A stretch of 64,000 nt of DNA from an uncultured Lachnospiraceae bacterium (GCA_934294885.1 CAKRAK010000011.1:24682-88681), one strand, 5' to 3'; counted from the stretch's first letter, positions 16,897-27,127 are shown. Program-made: numbers and translations. Notes: generated by a model not told the origin, from the sequence alone.

Positions 16897-19800
16897 TATA
16901 AAATCAAACGTTCCCTGAGAGTACTCCAGATTCTGATACTCTGCCTCTTCCTGTGCCACCTGACTACGGTAATCTACCACTACCGTCTGCTGTCTGCCAT
17001 TGACTAACTGCTGACCTAAAATGTAATTTACATCAAAACGATTGGTTATAGCCGGTGTCGCTCCACGGGCAGGAACAATGAGCTGTACATTATTTGTCTT
17101 CAACAGCGCAAATATCGGCTCCCATATATAAATATCCTTTGCCGCACCAAAAGGATTATCAATGAAAATCACTTTTTTCAGTTCATTTGCCTCTGCCTCC
17201 GGTGCATACATCCCTGCAATGTAATTGATAATGGAAACTAAAAACTGGATATAAATACCCTGAGATTGTCCCGTACTTCCTACGGCTTCTTCATATCGCA
17301 GATACCGGCTTTGCTCCTTCATACGCTCCCGCTTATAAAGCTTTAACCGGATTCCATTCATATCCGTAACCATTACGCTGAACATTTTTTTCAGCAGCAG
17401 GCGGTTTTTCATATACTTCATTCTGTCATTATGATTATCAAACTGGTCGGCACCATTTACAACTTCATCAATATAATCTGACATCCGTTGTTTGATAAAT
17501 TCATCCTTTACATATGGGATGGTCAGGTTCACCATCTGAATCATCTCACCGTCTAACTGGATTCTGGATAGCTTTGGCAGTTTTTCCAGCTCCGTTCTAA
17601 CGTCCTTGCACCGTTCGATACACTGGTTTTCAAAATTATTCTTAATTGCCTCCATATCCTCGATGCCCTGAAGTACCCGTTCTTTTTCCAACTCAATATA
17701 GGAAATCATTTCCCGGATATTATCCAATAACGCCTTCGCATCTGCATACTGCTCCGGAATCTCAATATCATCCTTAATTGCATTAGACAATTCAAATGCC
17801 CCCATAGAAAAGAATGTGTTAGCCGTCTGGGTCTTATAATTTAACAGCTCCTGTTTGGCTCTGGTCAAATTCTTAACACTCTTATCATAAGATAACAGAC
17901 TCTCCTCAAACAATTCCCGAAGCTCAGACTGTTCCTTCATTAATACATGGGCGTTGCTCATATCAAGACCTTCGTTTTCCACAATCCGCTTTATATCCTT
18001 ATACAAATCAACCATGATACGATGATTTTTCATGTACTGCTGATATGACTTCTGATGCTCTGCAAGCTCCTTTTTTAACTGTAGTAAAATTCTGTCTCCT
18101 TCTGCAATCGCCTGTATAGCTTCTTCTTTGGAAATCTTTTGTTCTGTCTCCAGTTGTTTTAACTCTGCCTCGGCAGCCTGGCCAAACCGTTCCACCAATG
18201 CCCCGGTTGCCTGTTCAATCCTACCTTCTATACGGGTTGCTTCCTGTTCCTTCCTTTGTAATTCACTTCGAAGCTGCTCCGTTCTGACCCCAATCTGGGA
18301 TAAATGCATGCTTAACCGGTTGATAAAATCTTCTTCCACGGGATGAAGCTCATTCTTTTCCCGAAGCGCTTCTAACCGGTCCAGGGAAATATTTCTCTTT
18401 TCAATAATTCGTAAGCCTCTTGCCATGCTCTCCTGCAATGTTGCAATGAGCTTTTTCTTATCCTCCAAAACAATGGTCTGCTGCTGCACCACTGCCTTTG
18501 CAGCCAGAAATTCCGCCCGTAATTTATCTTCATCCACATCCCCGGAATAAGACATTTTCTCTCCAATGGCAGGATCATAATATTCCTTATAAATCGTCTC
18601 CCATTCTGAAAGGACTTCATTCATATAGTCTTCCATATGACGAAGCTGTCCGGACATATCTTCTACCTTCAGTTTTAAGGAATCCCGCTTGTCCATAGCA
18701 TTCTTTACATCCGAATCCAGCCTTTTTTCCTGATTCTGATAGTAATCAAGCTGTTCCTTTAAGTCATCCACAAGTCCGCTTAAAGCCGAGATACCCGCTA
18801 ACTTCAACTGCTCCTTTTGATTTTCCTGTAATGCCTGCTCCCATGCCTTCCATTCTGCCTGTGACTTTTCAATTCTGCCCTCTAAATACTCGATATCCTC
18901 CTGTAAGGAATCTATATCATGCCGGCTTTCTATCATTCTTTCCTTTAAGGTCTGAACCTCTTTTTCGGAATTTAAAAAGGCGTCATCCGTAAGTCTTGCG
19001 GTATAATCCAAATCCTCATTATAAACGGTTTGCAATTCCAGCAGCCGTTCCAATTCCTCCTGCCTTTCCAGACGCTTCTTCTCCAGTCTGGTAGACTCCA
19101 TTAACAAGACATCCTCATCAAGGAAACAATCCCTGCTCTTGGAAAGAATCAGTACTCCATCCGTTCTGTCCGGAATATAAGGAGACTCCAATACGTTCCG
19201 GTCAAAGACCGGTACCGCATAACTGCCCAGATCCAACGTAGCAATCCTCTCATCCTCACAGACCAGCTCAAACTGACCGGTAACCACACCATAAGGAAGC
19301 AAAGGGAAGCGCTCCAATAATTCCTCCCGATTTGTCTTAGGCAGTGCCGACAAATAATCCACACCGGAAAGAGCAAACTCACCATGCCTGCTTTCCAAAT
19401 AGTCCTTAACCTTTGTGATTTCCTCAGACTCCTCCAATATTCTGCCTTCTGCAACCTGAGCTAAATGCTTATCAAGTGCTGCCAGAACCGTCTTTAAATT
19501 TGCAATGGCCACCTGATTGGAAAAGGCACGCTCCTTAATCTGAGCATATAATTCTTCCGTCTGCTTTACACCATATACCTGAATCATCTTCTTAAGACGA
19601 TCCTGATTATTGATATAGAGGGCATAATTTTCTCTGGCCTTTTCATAGGCAGCCTCTTCCTGCTTTAAAGCTTCCTGTTTTGTGAAAAGGGACTGTTCCT
19701 TTTCCTGCTTTGTGAAAAGGTCTGAAATGTATTCCTTAGAAGAAGCATCCTTCTTTTCCGTAATCTCTGCCTCTTCCTCCTGTAAGGAAGCCTGCAGATC

Positions 19801-21372
19801 CTTAAGGTCACTTAACACCAGAATGGAAATCTCTTTTCGAAGGGCGCCGATTTCCTCCATTCGTTTGTCATAATCCTTCTGAAGCTGTTCCTTATGACTT
19901 CTTGCAACAGCTAAGCTGATTTCCCCTTCGGAAGCCACATGCTCCGCCATCTCTAATTCCTGCTGTAACCCCTTTAATTCAGTTTTTGCAAGCTCCGTTT
20001 TTTCTCTGATATCTCTTAATTTTTCATCATCTAACTGTTTTTTGATATATGCATATTGATAAAGCAATGTCTGCTGGTCACTGTTTGCTCCCATCGCCGC
20101 ATCAATCATTGCCTGATTTTCTTCCATTTGAGACTTGTCACTTAGAAAACGAAGATAATCATTCATGCTTTCCTTTAAATCAAGCTCCTTCTTTGCCGCA
20201 TCCAGCTCCTGCTGTGCCTGATTAACATGACGACTTAAGGTTGCCATTTCGTCCTTAACTGCGGATAACTCATACCGATTCTTTAAGATTTTTAACCCTT
20301 CCAGCCTTTTACGCTCTGACAAAAGGCGCTGTTCCAGATTCTCATTTTCTTCTTCCATCCGGGCAACGGTTTCCTCACCCTGATTGCTTAAATGCTCCCC
20401 TGTAACATATACATCAGAAAGAGTGTCAGACACCTTATCCTTTGTTTCATACAAAGTAAGGAATGAAGAAACCCTTCCCTCCAAAAGACCCATTAATTCC
20501 GTTTCCTTATCAAAATTGGCAATTTCACTCTTCTTCTTGGAAAGCTCTACTAATTTGTCCTTAATATCCAACAGCGTTTTTGCCATGTCTTCATTTACGT
20601 CATTTTGTTCTGTCTTAACCAAAAATGCTTTCTCTATAATCTCTTCGATCAATAAGTCCTCAACAACCTTACGGGTTGTCTTATAATGAGTTTCAAAATA
20701 AGTTCTGACATGTCCCTCGGTTTTATTAATTCCACGGATAATTTCCCACTGACTTTCATATAAACCGTACCGGCTGATAAATCTCTGGTACTCGCCCTTT
20801 CGTTCAAAAACATAAACCTTAATGTTCAGATTTTTGTGGGACAGGTCCCGCAAATAATTCTTAAGTCCCGTATAGGTAATCCGTTCCTTTTGATTTTGCA
20901 AAGGAAGATTGATAATATCGTTTTCATTATAATCCCGATAAAAAATACAGTAATTAAAATACTCAATGGATGCATTCTCTTTACCGGTATCTTTGCCTTG
21001 TGCCTCGGTTCCCTCTATCGCCAGCTGCCCCTCTGTATCACTGTCCTTAGCCTTTCTGGCACAAAAGCCTGTGGTCATGTAGCGATAGCCTTCCCTGATA
21101 TCCTTATCATCTAACTTCCACTCCACAAGGGAATGAATGGTAGTATTGCCACCTCCGGTACGAAACAGTTTTTCTACCGGCTGCTTTTCGTCCAGGGTAC
21201 AATTGGGAATCAGATTCTGGAGCAGCAAAAGCATTAATATACTTTTACCGCCACCATTTGCAAGATCATACAACGTATTCTTTCCATACATACGCATAGA
21301 AAAATCATCATAGCTCTGGGTTCCAAAATTATATTTTACATTATTCACACGAATTCGATTTATGTTCGGCAT
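16894..21372 (-). CDS. jetC: JetC-like SMC/MukB-family ATPase (type II Wadjet-like condensin)
   Basis: A 1492-residue SMC-like protein. Start at 21372 has AGAGGAAAT upstream, and the Walker A LANGGGKSILMLLLLQ is at residues about 37-52. Two long coiled-coil arms surround a hinge-like globular part near 650-760. The C-terminal head has a signature region (GSTGQSQGIYIQFLVS) and Walker B/D-loop KKVIFIDNPFGAAKDIYIWE. This layout matches MukB/JetC ATPases that load with a kleisin and KITE protein on DNA; Wadjet complexes extrude loops and cleave small circular plasmids through JetD. JetA and JetB precede it; no JetD nuclease gene follows. Its stop codon lies in repeat E1-C, so the native C-terminus may have been altered. 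Confidence 0.85.
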   Translation of the reverse strand: MPNINRIRVNNVKYNFGTQSYDDFSMRMYGKNTLYDLANGGGKSILMLLLLQNLIPNCTLDEKQPVEKLFRTGGGNTTIHSLVEWKLDDKDIREGYRYMTTGFCARKAKDSDTEGQLAIEGTEAQGKDTGKENASIEYFNYCIFYRDYNENDIINLPLQNQKERITYTGLKNYLRDLSHKNLNIKVYVFERKGEYQRFISRYGLYESQWEIIRGINKTEGHVRTYFETHYKTTRKVVEDLLIEEIIEKAFLVKTEQNDVNEDMAKTLLDIKDKLVELSKKKSEIANFDKETELMGLLEGRVSSFLTLYETKDKVSDTLSDVYVTGEHLSNQGEETVARMEEENENLEQRLLSERKRLEGLKILKNRYELSAVKDEMATLSRHVNQAQQELDAAKKELDLKESMNDYLRFLSDKSQMEENQAMIDAAMGANSDQQTLLYQYAYIKKQLDDEKLRDIREKTELAKTELKGLQQELEMAEHVASEGEISLAVARSHKEQLQKDYDKRMEEIGALRKEISILVLSDLKDLQASLQEEEAEITEKKDASSKEYISDLFTKQEKEQSLFTKQEALKQEEAAYEKARENYALYINNQDRLKKMIQVYGVKQTEELYAQIKERAFSNQVAIANLKTVLAALDKHLAQVAEGRILEESEEITKVKDYLESRHGEFALSGVDYLSALPKTNREELLERFPLLPYGVVTGQFELVCEDERIATLDLGSYAVPVFDRNVLESPYIPDRTDGVLILSKSRDCFLDEDVLLMESTRLEKKRLERQEELERLLELQTVYNEDLDYTARLTDDAFLNSEKEVQTLKERMIESRHDIDSLQEDIEYLEGRIEKSQAEWKAWEQALQENQKEQLKLAGISALSGLVDDLKEQLDYYQNQEKRLDSDVKNAMDKRDSLKLKVEDMSGQLRHMEDYMNEVLSEWETIYKEYYDPAIGEKMSYSGDVDEDKLRAEFLAAKAVVQQQTIVLEDKKKLIATLQESMARGLRIIEKRNISLDRLEALREKNELHPVEEDFINRLSMHLSQIGVRTEQLRSELQRKEQEATRIEGRIEQATGALVERFGQAAEAELKQLETEQKISKEEAIQAIAEGDRILLQLKKELAEHQKSYQQYMKNHRIMVDLYKDIKRIVENEGLDMSNAHVLMKEQSELRELFEESLLSYDKSVKNLTRAKQELLNYKTQTANTFFSMGAFELSNAIKDDIEIPEQYADAKALLDNIREMISYIELEKERVLQGIEDMEAIKNNFENQCIERCKDVRTELEKLPKLSRIQLDGEMIQMVNLTIPYVKDEFIKQRMSDYIDEVVNGADQFDNHNDRMKYMKNRLLLKKMFSVMVTDMNGIRLKLYKRERMKEQSRYLRYEEAVGSTGQSQGIYIQFLVSIINYIAGMYAPEAEANELKKVIFIDNPFGAAKDIYIWEPIFALLKTNNVQLIVPARGATPAITNRFDVNYILGQQLVNGRQQTVVVDYRSQVAQEEAEYQNLEYSQGTFDFI

Positions 21373-21409
21373 GTTATTTCCTCTTCTATCTCTTTTTCGG
21401 GAGATTTCC

Positions 21410-22132
21410 TCACTCAACAGTTTCTGACGGGTTGACACTTCTTGACAAAGCGTCATATATCTCACCCCGGTAATCCTCAAAATAATGCTCCACAATTGCC
21501 TTAAACCGGTCTGTTGGATAATACCGGCGATTCATTTCTATAAATAAATTCTGTTCTACCAGAAAATTAAAGGTCACCTTCGTAATACCTGCCTTGGATG
21601 CTTTAGATGCCCGAATCTCATCCTGTTCTCCGGTAGCGGTAGGAAGCTCATCCCATGTCAGTGCCACTGCCTGAAAGCTGTCCTGCGTCTGCTCTTCCAT
21701 ATCGTACACCGCAATATCCTTTGAGAAAACAGACAACGCCTTTGTCACATCCTCGATTACATCCTCTAATTTGACGTATTCCTTAAACTGATAAGATGCA
21801 GAATCGGAATAAAACATCAAAAGCACTTCGTACATAATAAAATAACACAAATAAAGCTCTCTGTTCAGACGAAGACCCATAAGCTTCTTTAATTCCTCAT
21901 TGGTGTAACCAAATATCCGGTTACCCTCCCCGGAACAGACAAATAAACTTTCCTTATATTCGTAAATATTCAGATTCAACTTGTCCAGCATCGTCATAAC
22001 AATTTCATAAATCTCTGCATTACCGTAATAGTCATCATACAAAGCTCCGTTAGCGCCTCCCCGGGAAATCTCCTCCCCCGTAATCAGCTTTCCATATATA
22101 TCCATTGCCTTTTCCAGATTCTTCATATCCAT
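21410..22132 (-). CDS. jetB: JetB-like KITE subunit (DUF6063-like)
   Basis: A 240-residue protein in the position of the MukE/JetB subunit. It is mostly helical with winged-helix character, ending FLVEQNLFIEMNRRYYPTDRFKAIVEHYFED. KITE proteins bridge the kleisin and the SMC-like heads. It starts 10 bp after the jetA stop with AGGA ahead of the ATG and ends 37 bp before jetC. Gene order jetA-jetB-jetC and sizes fit type II Wadjet; the family name DUF6063 is from memory and should be confirmed by profile. Confidence 0.75.
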   Translation of the reverse strand: MDMKNLEKAMDIYGKLITGEEISRGGANGALYDDYYGNAEIYEIVMTMLDKLNLNIYEYKESLFVCSGEGNRIFGYTNEELKKLMGLRLNRELYLCYFIMYEVLLMFYSDSASYQFKEYVKLEDVIEDVTKALSVFSKDIAVYDMEEQTQDSFQAVALTWDELPTATGEQDEIRASKASKAGITKVTFNFLVEQNLFIEMNRRYYPTDRFKAIVEHYFEDYRGEIYDALSRSVNPSETVE

Positions 22133-22142
22133 ATTGGCATCC

Positions 22143-23693
22143 TCACATTTTCTCCATCTTAAACTGCATATCCGTCATTGTAAAACTTTCATCCTTCCCT
22201 TCTCCAAAACGCAAATATTGTTCCGGACAAAAGGAAATCGTAAAGGCGATATCCCCGTATTGTTCCTGTTTATCCACAGACATTTCTTCCATAACAAGAC
22301 CTTCTAAAAAGGTATCCTGCTTGTCCTGCATCGTCTTTATCTCATACCGGCTCTTTTGCGCCAAATGAACCAAAAAGGAATACACATCACCGTTCTTATA
22401 GATATCTTTTCCGAATTTGATTTCATAAATCGCCATTAATTCCTTTAAGGTTGTCTCCCCGTGCTTCCAAAGCTGCTCTAACAGTTCCTCAAACAGCTTT
22501 CCGAAATTATTGGAAATCCGGGAATCCTCAACCTCGTCCTGAAATATGTAATCTGCATCCACATTTCGTTTTTCTATCTTCTCACTGTAATCCTGCTGAT
22601 CCAATTTGCTTTCCAGCATCCGGTCAACAGATTCTACCGCAAAGCTTTTCTGAAGCTTTGGCATAAACAAGGGTTCCAGCAAAACCGACAACTTGGACGG
22701 TGCATTTTCATCCATTGTTTTTTTAAGAGCATCCCGAAACTGAAATACCGGTCGCAGCTTCCGCAGCTTTCCCCGATGAATCATTTCATCTGCAACACTT
22801 TGTAATTCAATGGTTTCCTGAATCAGCTCCCCATGACGGATTATGGTTTTCTTAAGCTCCGTATCCAGCTTATGAATCTCTCCGAGCATACCGCGATTGG
22901 TTCCCATCTCCTCTGATGTAACGTTCCCTGCCTTTGCATATGCCTTATCAATCAATGCCCGGTTTTTCTCGAATAATTTGGATTCCTCTTCAAACCATTT
23001 TGCCACGGTTGCCATGTAATCCTCACTGGCCTTTGCTCCGGAAAACACATCATAGCTTAACAGATCCAACACTTCTTTTTTTTGCAGCATCAGTTTGTTT
23101 ACTTCATTATTAATACGCTTTACCACTTCGATTCCACCGGCAAAATTTTCAGACCGTATCATCTTTTCCAGCAAAAGCTGTTGAACGGAAATGTTACTCT
23201 CATCTTTAATTTCCTTTGTATCCAGATAAAACTCAATTCCCTCTGTGGTTACATGATACAGTATGGTGCCATCTACAATTCTGCTGTCAATCAGCTTTAC
23301 TCTGGCGGTCTGCTTTTTTCGAAGCTCCGGATCAAAATAACGGAAGGTAAATGCCTTACCATCATTTTTTATCTTATCAAATATATAACCGATTAATTCT
23401 TTTTCTTCCTCCGGTTCTATCTCCAACCGAAATTCCCGACGAAGGAGTTCTGACAAAAATTTCTCATACTGGGGATATGTAATCTCACTTTCATGAAAAT
23501 TGTTTTCATTGATAAAAAAGCGCAAACTGGCCATGGTAATATATCCCATGTCCAGATCCCCATACTTTCCTTCCTTGTACTGTGCAAAGGTAGTCTCGCA
23601 CAACACAAAGAAAGGATAATATTTTTTTAAATTCAACATTCTGTCCTTATGCTCACTTAGAATATCGTGAATCATAATGTATTTCTCTGCCAT
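22143..23693 (-). CDS. jetA: JetA-like kleisin subunit (DUF5716-like)
   Basis: A 516-residue protein, first in the condensin operon. The start at 23693 follows GGAAGGAAG; a longer frame upstream is less likely. It begins MAEKYIMIHDILSEHKDRML and has winged-helix-like N- and C-terminal parts with helical middle sections, as in MukF/JetA kleisins that close the SMC ring. The family call rests on operon position, size and remembered similarity to JetA of type II Wadjet. A cluster of TCAGACAC repeats lies just upstream at 23716-23769. Confidence 0.75.
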   Translation of the reverse strand: MAEKYIMIHDILSEHKDRMLNLKKYYPFFVLCETTFAQYKEGKYGDLDMGYITMASLRFFINENNFHESEITYPQYEKFLSELLRREFRLEIEPEEEKELIGYIFDKIKNDGKAFTFRYFDPELRKKQTARVKLIDSRIVDGTILYHVTTEGIEFYLDTKEIKDESNISVQQLLLEKMIRSENFAGGIEVVKRINNEVNKLMLQKKEVLDLLSYDVFSGAKASEDYMATVAKWFEEESKLFEKNRALIDKAYAKAGNVTSEEMGTNRGMLGEIHKLDTELKKTIIRHGELIQETIELQSVADEMIHRGKLRKLRPVFQFRDALKKTMDENAPSKLSVLLEPLFMPKLQKSFAVESVDRMLESKLDQQDYSEKIEKRNVDADYIFQDEVEDSRISNNFGKLFEELLEQLWKHGETTLKELMAIYEIKFGKDIYKNGDVYSFLVHLAQKSRYEIKTMQDKQDTFLEGLVMEEMSVDKQEQYGDIAFTISFCPEQYLRFGEGKDESFTMTDMQFKMEKM

Positions 23694-23715
23694 AACTTCT
23701 TCCTTCCGGGGGAAA

Positions 23716-23769
23716 GGATCAGACACTTTCCCACAAGAGGTCAGACACCTTACAAAAAAGTATCTGACC
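23716..23769. repeat. Three TCAGACAC-type repeats upstream of jetA
   Basis: GGATCAGACAC (23716-23726), GGTCAGACAC (23739-23748) and the inverted GTATCTGACC (23760-23769). The last two form a stem. This could be a REP-like sequence or a control site for the jet operon. Confidence 0.5.
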
Positions 23770-23794
23770 CCTATTCTGCACTCTCAAAAGTGCA

Positions 23795-24100
23795 TTACCA
23801 TAATTTTTCAATTTCTGATTTGGACTGTGCACCAATGGTCTGATTGGCAACCGCTCCGTCCTTAAATACAACTAATGTAGGAATACTCATTACCTTGTAC
23901 ATCTGGGCAAGACCCATATCTTCATCAACGTTAACCTTACAAACCTTAATCTCCGGATGATCCTTGGCAATCTCCTCAACAATCGGTCCCATCATTTTAC
24001 AAGGTCCGCACCATGGTGCCCAAAAATCTACCAAAACAGGAGTTTTTGCCTGAAGCACTTCCTGTTCAAATGTATCTGATGTCACATTCACTACTTCCAT
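23795..24100 (-). CDS. trxA: Thioredoxin
   Basis: A 101-residue thioredoxin. The redox motif APWCGPCKMMGP is at residues about 25-36; the cis-Pro loop SIPTLVVFKDG is near 70. It reduces disulfides in cytoplasmic proteins using thioredoxin reductase. AGGAGG precedes the ATG at 24100, and the longer frame from 24118 is rejected. It ends 101 bp before the jetA start; readthrough into the jet operon is possible. Confidence 0.95.
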   Translation of the reverse strand: MEVVNVTSDTFEQEVLQAKTPVLVDFWAPWCGPCKMMGPIVEEIAKDHPEIKVCKVNVDEDMGLAQMYKVMSIPTLVVFKDGAVANQTIGAQSKSEIEKLW

Positions 24101-24218
24101 CTTTTTCCTCCTAAACAATTTCTCATTAGTATCTTACGTTTTTAATAATTTATACACGGATTCACTCTTTAGCAGGTGTCTATAAAACGATACAGGTTAC
24201 TAAGGGTTTTACAATTAC

Positions 24219-24950
24219 CTATGACTCTTTATAAAGAGTGGTTACATCCACACGCTCATCTGTTGTGTTGGTTTCCATGTATGCTTTCACAACCTTGGTT
24301 GCCCAGGCTGCATTAATCATATTAATACCATCGATTGTATTTTCCTCCATCAGGTCATGGAATTTCTCTTTGATTTCATTATACTGATCCATGTTAAAAT
24401 TCAGGATAACAGGCTTCGTATCCTTAAACCGAACAAGGAAACAATACTGTCCCGGTGTTTTCGTCTTAGAGAACACAAAATCCACAATCTCGCTTTTGAT
24501 ATTCAGACCTTCCGTTATATAAGGCATACAAGACACCTTCATAATCTCAACTACACGGTCATCAATATTTTCGTCAAAGATAATAATCTTTTCCTTTAAC
24601 TGTGTATCGGTACGAACAACACGCATGCGATAATCATTTCTTGCCAGACGCAATGCTCTGTCTGTTTTCAGACGTTCATTATAATTCTGAATGATTGCCA
24701 TGTGTTCCTTGGTCATTCCAGGATATGTCCAGATCATGTAATGCTGATCCATGTCATTATAGGTACAATCATATCCGAGAGGCATACCAAAATTACACTT
24801 TCTGCAATATACGGTAAATAACCGGTCATTTAAAATCTTAGTTTTATATACCTCATCATAGGGAATTTCTATCTCCGGTTTAATTTTAAACATAATAGAC
24901 TTTCCACAGTTTGGACAGTCAAAATATTTTACAATACTCTTTGCAGACAT
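24219..24950 (-). CDS. CpXC domain protein
   Basis: A 243-residue protein. The N-terminal zinc-ribbon-like part has FDCPNCGKSIMFK and, about 37 residues later, YCRKCNFGMPLGYDC, the CpXC arrangement of two CxxC pairs. The rest is mixed alpha/beta with no motif I recognise. CpXC proteins are common in Firmicutes and their function is not established. AGGAGG precedes the ATG. Upstream lies repeat E1-D. Confidence 0.8.
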   Translation of the reverse strand: MSAKSIVKYFDCPNCGKSIMFKIKPEIEIPYDEVYKTKILNDRLFTVYCRKCNFGMPLGYDCTYNDMDQHYMIWTYPGMTKEHMAIIQNYNERLKTDRALRLARNDYRMRVVRTDTQLKEKIIIFDENIDDRVVEIMKVSCMPYITEGLNIKSEIVDFVFSKTKTPGQYCFLVRFKDTKPVILNFNMDQYNEIKEKFHDLMEENTIDGINMINAAWATKVVKAYMETNTTDERVDVTTLYKES

Positions 24951-24994
24951 ATTTTCCTCCTTACGTATTTCCTTCTTACTTAAATATTAGCAGA

Positions 24995-25206
24995 TAATTG
25001 CGAAACGCTTTATATCTTTTTTACTTGTGCAAAATTAATATAGATATATCGCAGGCACGCTTGCGCTTCATCCACACACAGCGGTACTAAACTCGGAATA
25101 CGCTAACGCTCTTCCTCGTTAAGTACCGGTGTGCTACAAGAGCCTGCTTATATATCATATTAATTTTGCACAATTGATATAGGTTATCGAGCGTTTCGCA
25201 AACACC
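24995..25206 (-). repeat. Repeat element E1-D (reverse orientation)
   Basis: Termini ATTGCGAAACGC (24997-25008) and GCGTTTCGCAAACACC (25191-25206), arms GTGCAAAATTAATAT/ATATTAATTTTGCAC, core in reverse. It is bracketed by imperfect direct repeats: CCTTCTTAC plus TTAAATATTAG at 24971-24990 and again within 25211-25238. Confidence 0.85.
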
Positions 25207-25234
25207 CGTTCCTTCTTACGTACTTTCTTAAATA

Positions 25235-26974
25235 TTAGTTAGATGATACGATTCCTTTTTCAGCATCCATAGTTACAACAGCTCCTGACTTAAGGATGTC
25301 GGTGGCATTGGCAGCACCTAAGATGACCGGAATATCCAGACTCAAGCCAACAATGCCTGCGTGGGTATTATGTCCCTCCGCTTCAACGATAATGCCGGAT
25401 GCCTGACGAAGCTCGTCTATAATATCATTACTTGTCTCAGGAATAACTACAATATCCCCTTCCTTAAAGTTCTCTATAATCTCAACCTCATCCTTACCCA
25501 CACAAAGACTTGCAGTTGATTTTCTCTTATTCACACCGCGGCCCTTCACAAGAATGTGTCCGACTACGTGAACCTTGATCAGATTGGTTGTTCCGGAAAC
25601 GCCCAATGGAACACCGGCAGTAATAACCGTAATCTCACCCTGCTTTACATAGCCTTTCTTTTCCGCATTCGAAATAGCATGTTCAAACAGATCATCCGTA
25701 TTATTCTGCATCTCTACCATTAACGGAAGAACACCCCATGAAAGATTCAATTGACGCCATACATTTTCATACGGAGTACAACCAATAATCGGACAGGCTG
25801 GACGATACTTGGAAATCATTCTTGCAGTGGTTCCGGATTTGGTTACGGTAACGATAGCTGTTGCATTCAAATCCATAGCAGTTGTACAGGTTGCATGAGC
25901 AATAGCATTTGTGATGTCCGGGTTCACCAGACTTTCTCTGTTATTAAAACTTTTTACCAGATCAATATCTGCCTCTGTCCGTTCCGTAATACGAACCATT
26001 GTTTTCAATGCTTCTACCGGATATAAGCCTGCAGCAGTTTCTCCGGAAAGCATGATGGCAGATGTTCCATCATAAATCGCATTTGCCACATCTGTTGCCT
26101 CTGCTCTGGTTGGACGTGGATTCTTCATCATGGAATCCAGCATCTGTGTTGCTGTTATTACAATCTTTTCGGCATTATAAACCTTTTTAATGATCATTTT
26201 CTGAATTGCCGGAACATCCTCAAAAGGAATCTCAACACCCATATCTCCACGGGCGATCATGACACCATCCGAAACACGGATAATCTCGTCAATATTTTCA
26301 ACACCCTGCATATTTTCAATCTTTGCAATAATATTAATAAAATTGCAGTTGTGACTGCTTAAAATATCACGAATCTCCAAAATATCCTCAGCAGTTCTTA
26401 CAAAAGAAGCGGCAATAAAATCAAAACCCTGCTCAATACCAAAGATAATGTCGTCCTTATCCTTCTCGCTTACATACGGCATAGACAAATGAACATTGGG
26501 AACATTGACACCCTTATGATTAGAAACCGGTCCGCCATTCTCAACCGTACATACGATATCCGTTTCCGTTACCGCTGTAACTCTCATGGAAATTAAACCA
26601 TCATCTATCAAAATACGATCTCCTGCAGTTACATCCTTCACAAGATTTGCATAGGAAATGGAAACCTGCTTCTCGTCTCCTTCCACCTCTCTTGTTGTAA
26701 GGGTAAACTCCTGACCGTTCTTTAATTCAACCTTACCGGTCTTAAAATCCTTTACCCGGATTTCCGGTCCCTTTGTATCTAATAACGCTGCAATTGGTAA
26801 TCCCAATTCCTTACGAAGCTTCTTCACACGATTCAGATTCTTTTCATGCTGAGCGTGGTCTCCATGGGAAAAATTAAATCTGGCAACATTCATACCTTCC
26901 TTCATCAGCTCTCTTAAGACATTATCATTCTCTGTTGCCGGTCCTAATGTACAAATTATTTTTGTTTTGCGCAT
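25235..26974 (-). CDS. pyk: Pyruvate kinase with C-terminal PEP-mobilising domain
   Basis: A 579-residue glycolytic enzyme converting phosphoenolpyruvate and ADP to pyruvate and ATP. MRKTKIICTLGPATEN starts the barrel; ARGDMGVEIP and the catalytic MLDSMMKNPRPTRAEATDVANA region are clear. The extra C-terminal domain of about 100 residues (EAEGHNTHAGIVGLSLDIPV, GAVVTMDAEKGIV) is the PEP-utiliser mobile domain found in many Firmicute enzymes. GAGG precedes the ATG. The stop codon lies in the right-hand flanking repeat of E1-D. Confidence 0.96.
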   Translation of the reverse strand: MRKTKIICTLGPATENDNVLRELMKEGMNVARFNFSHGDHAQHEKNLNRVKKLRKELGLPIAALLDTKGPEIRVKDFKTGKVELKNGQEFTLTTREVEGDEKQVSISYANLVKDVTAGDRILIDDGLISMRVTAVTETDIVCTVENGGPVSNHKGVNVPNVHLSMPYVSEKDKDDIIFGIEQGFDFIAASFVRTAEDILEIRDILSSHNCNFINIIAKIENMQGVENIDEIIRVSDGVMIARGDMGVEIPFEDVPAIQKMIIKKVYNAEKIVITATQMLDSMMKNPRPTRAEATDVANAIYDGTSAIMLSGETAAGLYPVEALKTMVRITERTEADIDLVKSFNNRESLVNPDITNAIAHATCTTAMDLNATAIVTVTKSGTTARMISKYRPACPIIGCTPYENVWRQLNLSWGVLPLMVEMQNNTDDLFEHAISNAEKKGYVKQGEITVITAGVPLGVSGTTNLIKVHVVGHILVKGRGVNKRKSTASLCVGKDEVEIIENFKEGDIVVIPETSNDIIDELRQASGIIVEAEGHNTHAGIVGLSLDIPVILGAANATDILKSGAVVTMDAEKGIVSSN

Positions 26975-27127
26975 AACAGATATACCTCGCCTATCATATA
27001 TTTAGGAATGTTACTTATCCATGTAGCCTTCACAAACCCATACACTGCTATTTTACCCTTTTTAGGGGTACATGTAAACCAAAAATTGGTGTTTGTTACC
27101 ATCGGCTAATCGTTAACCGGACGCTTA

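Noticed and set aside
19149..19454. Second minus-strand frame inside jetC
   Set aside because: Out-of-frame shadow; jetC is continuous, so there is no sign of a frameshift.
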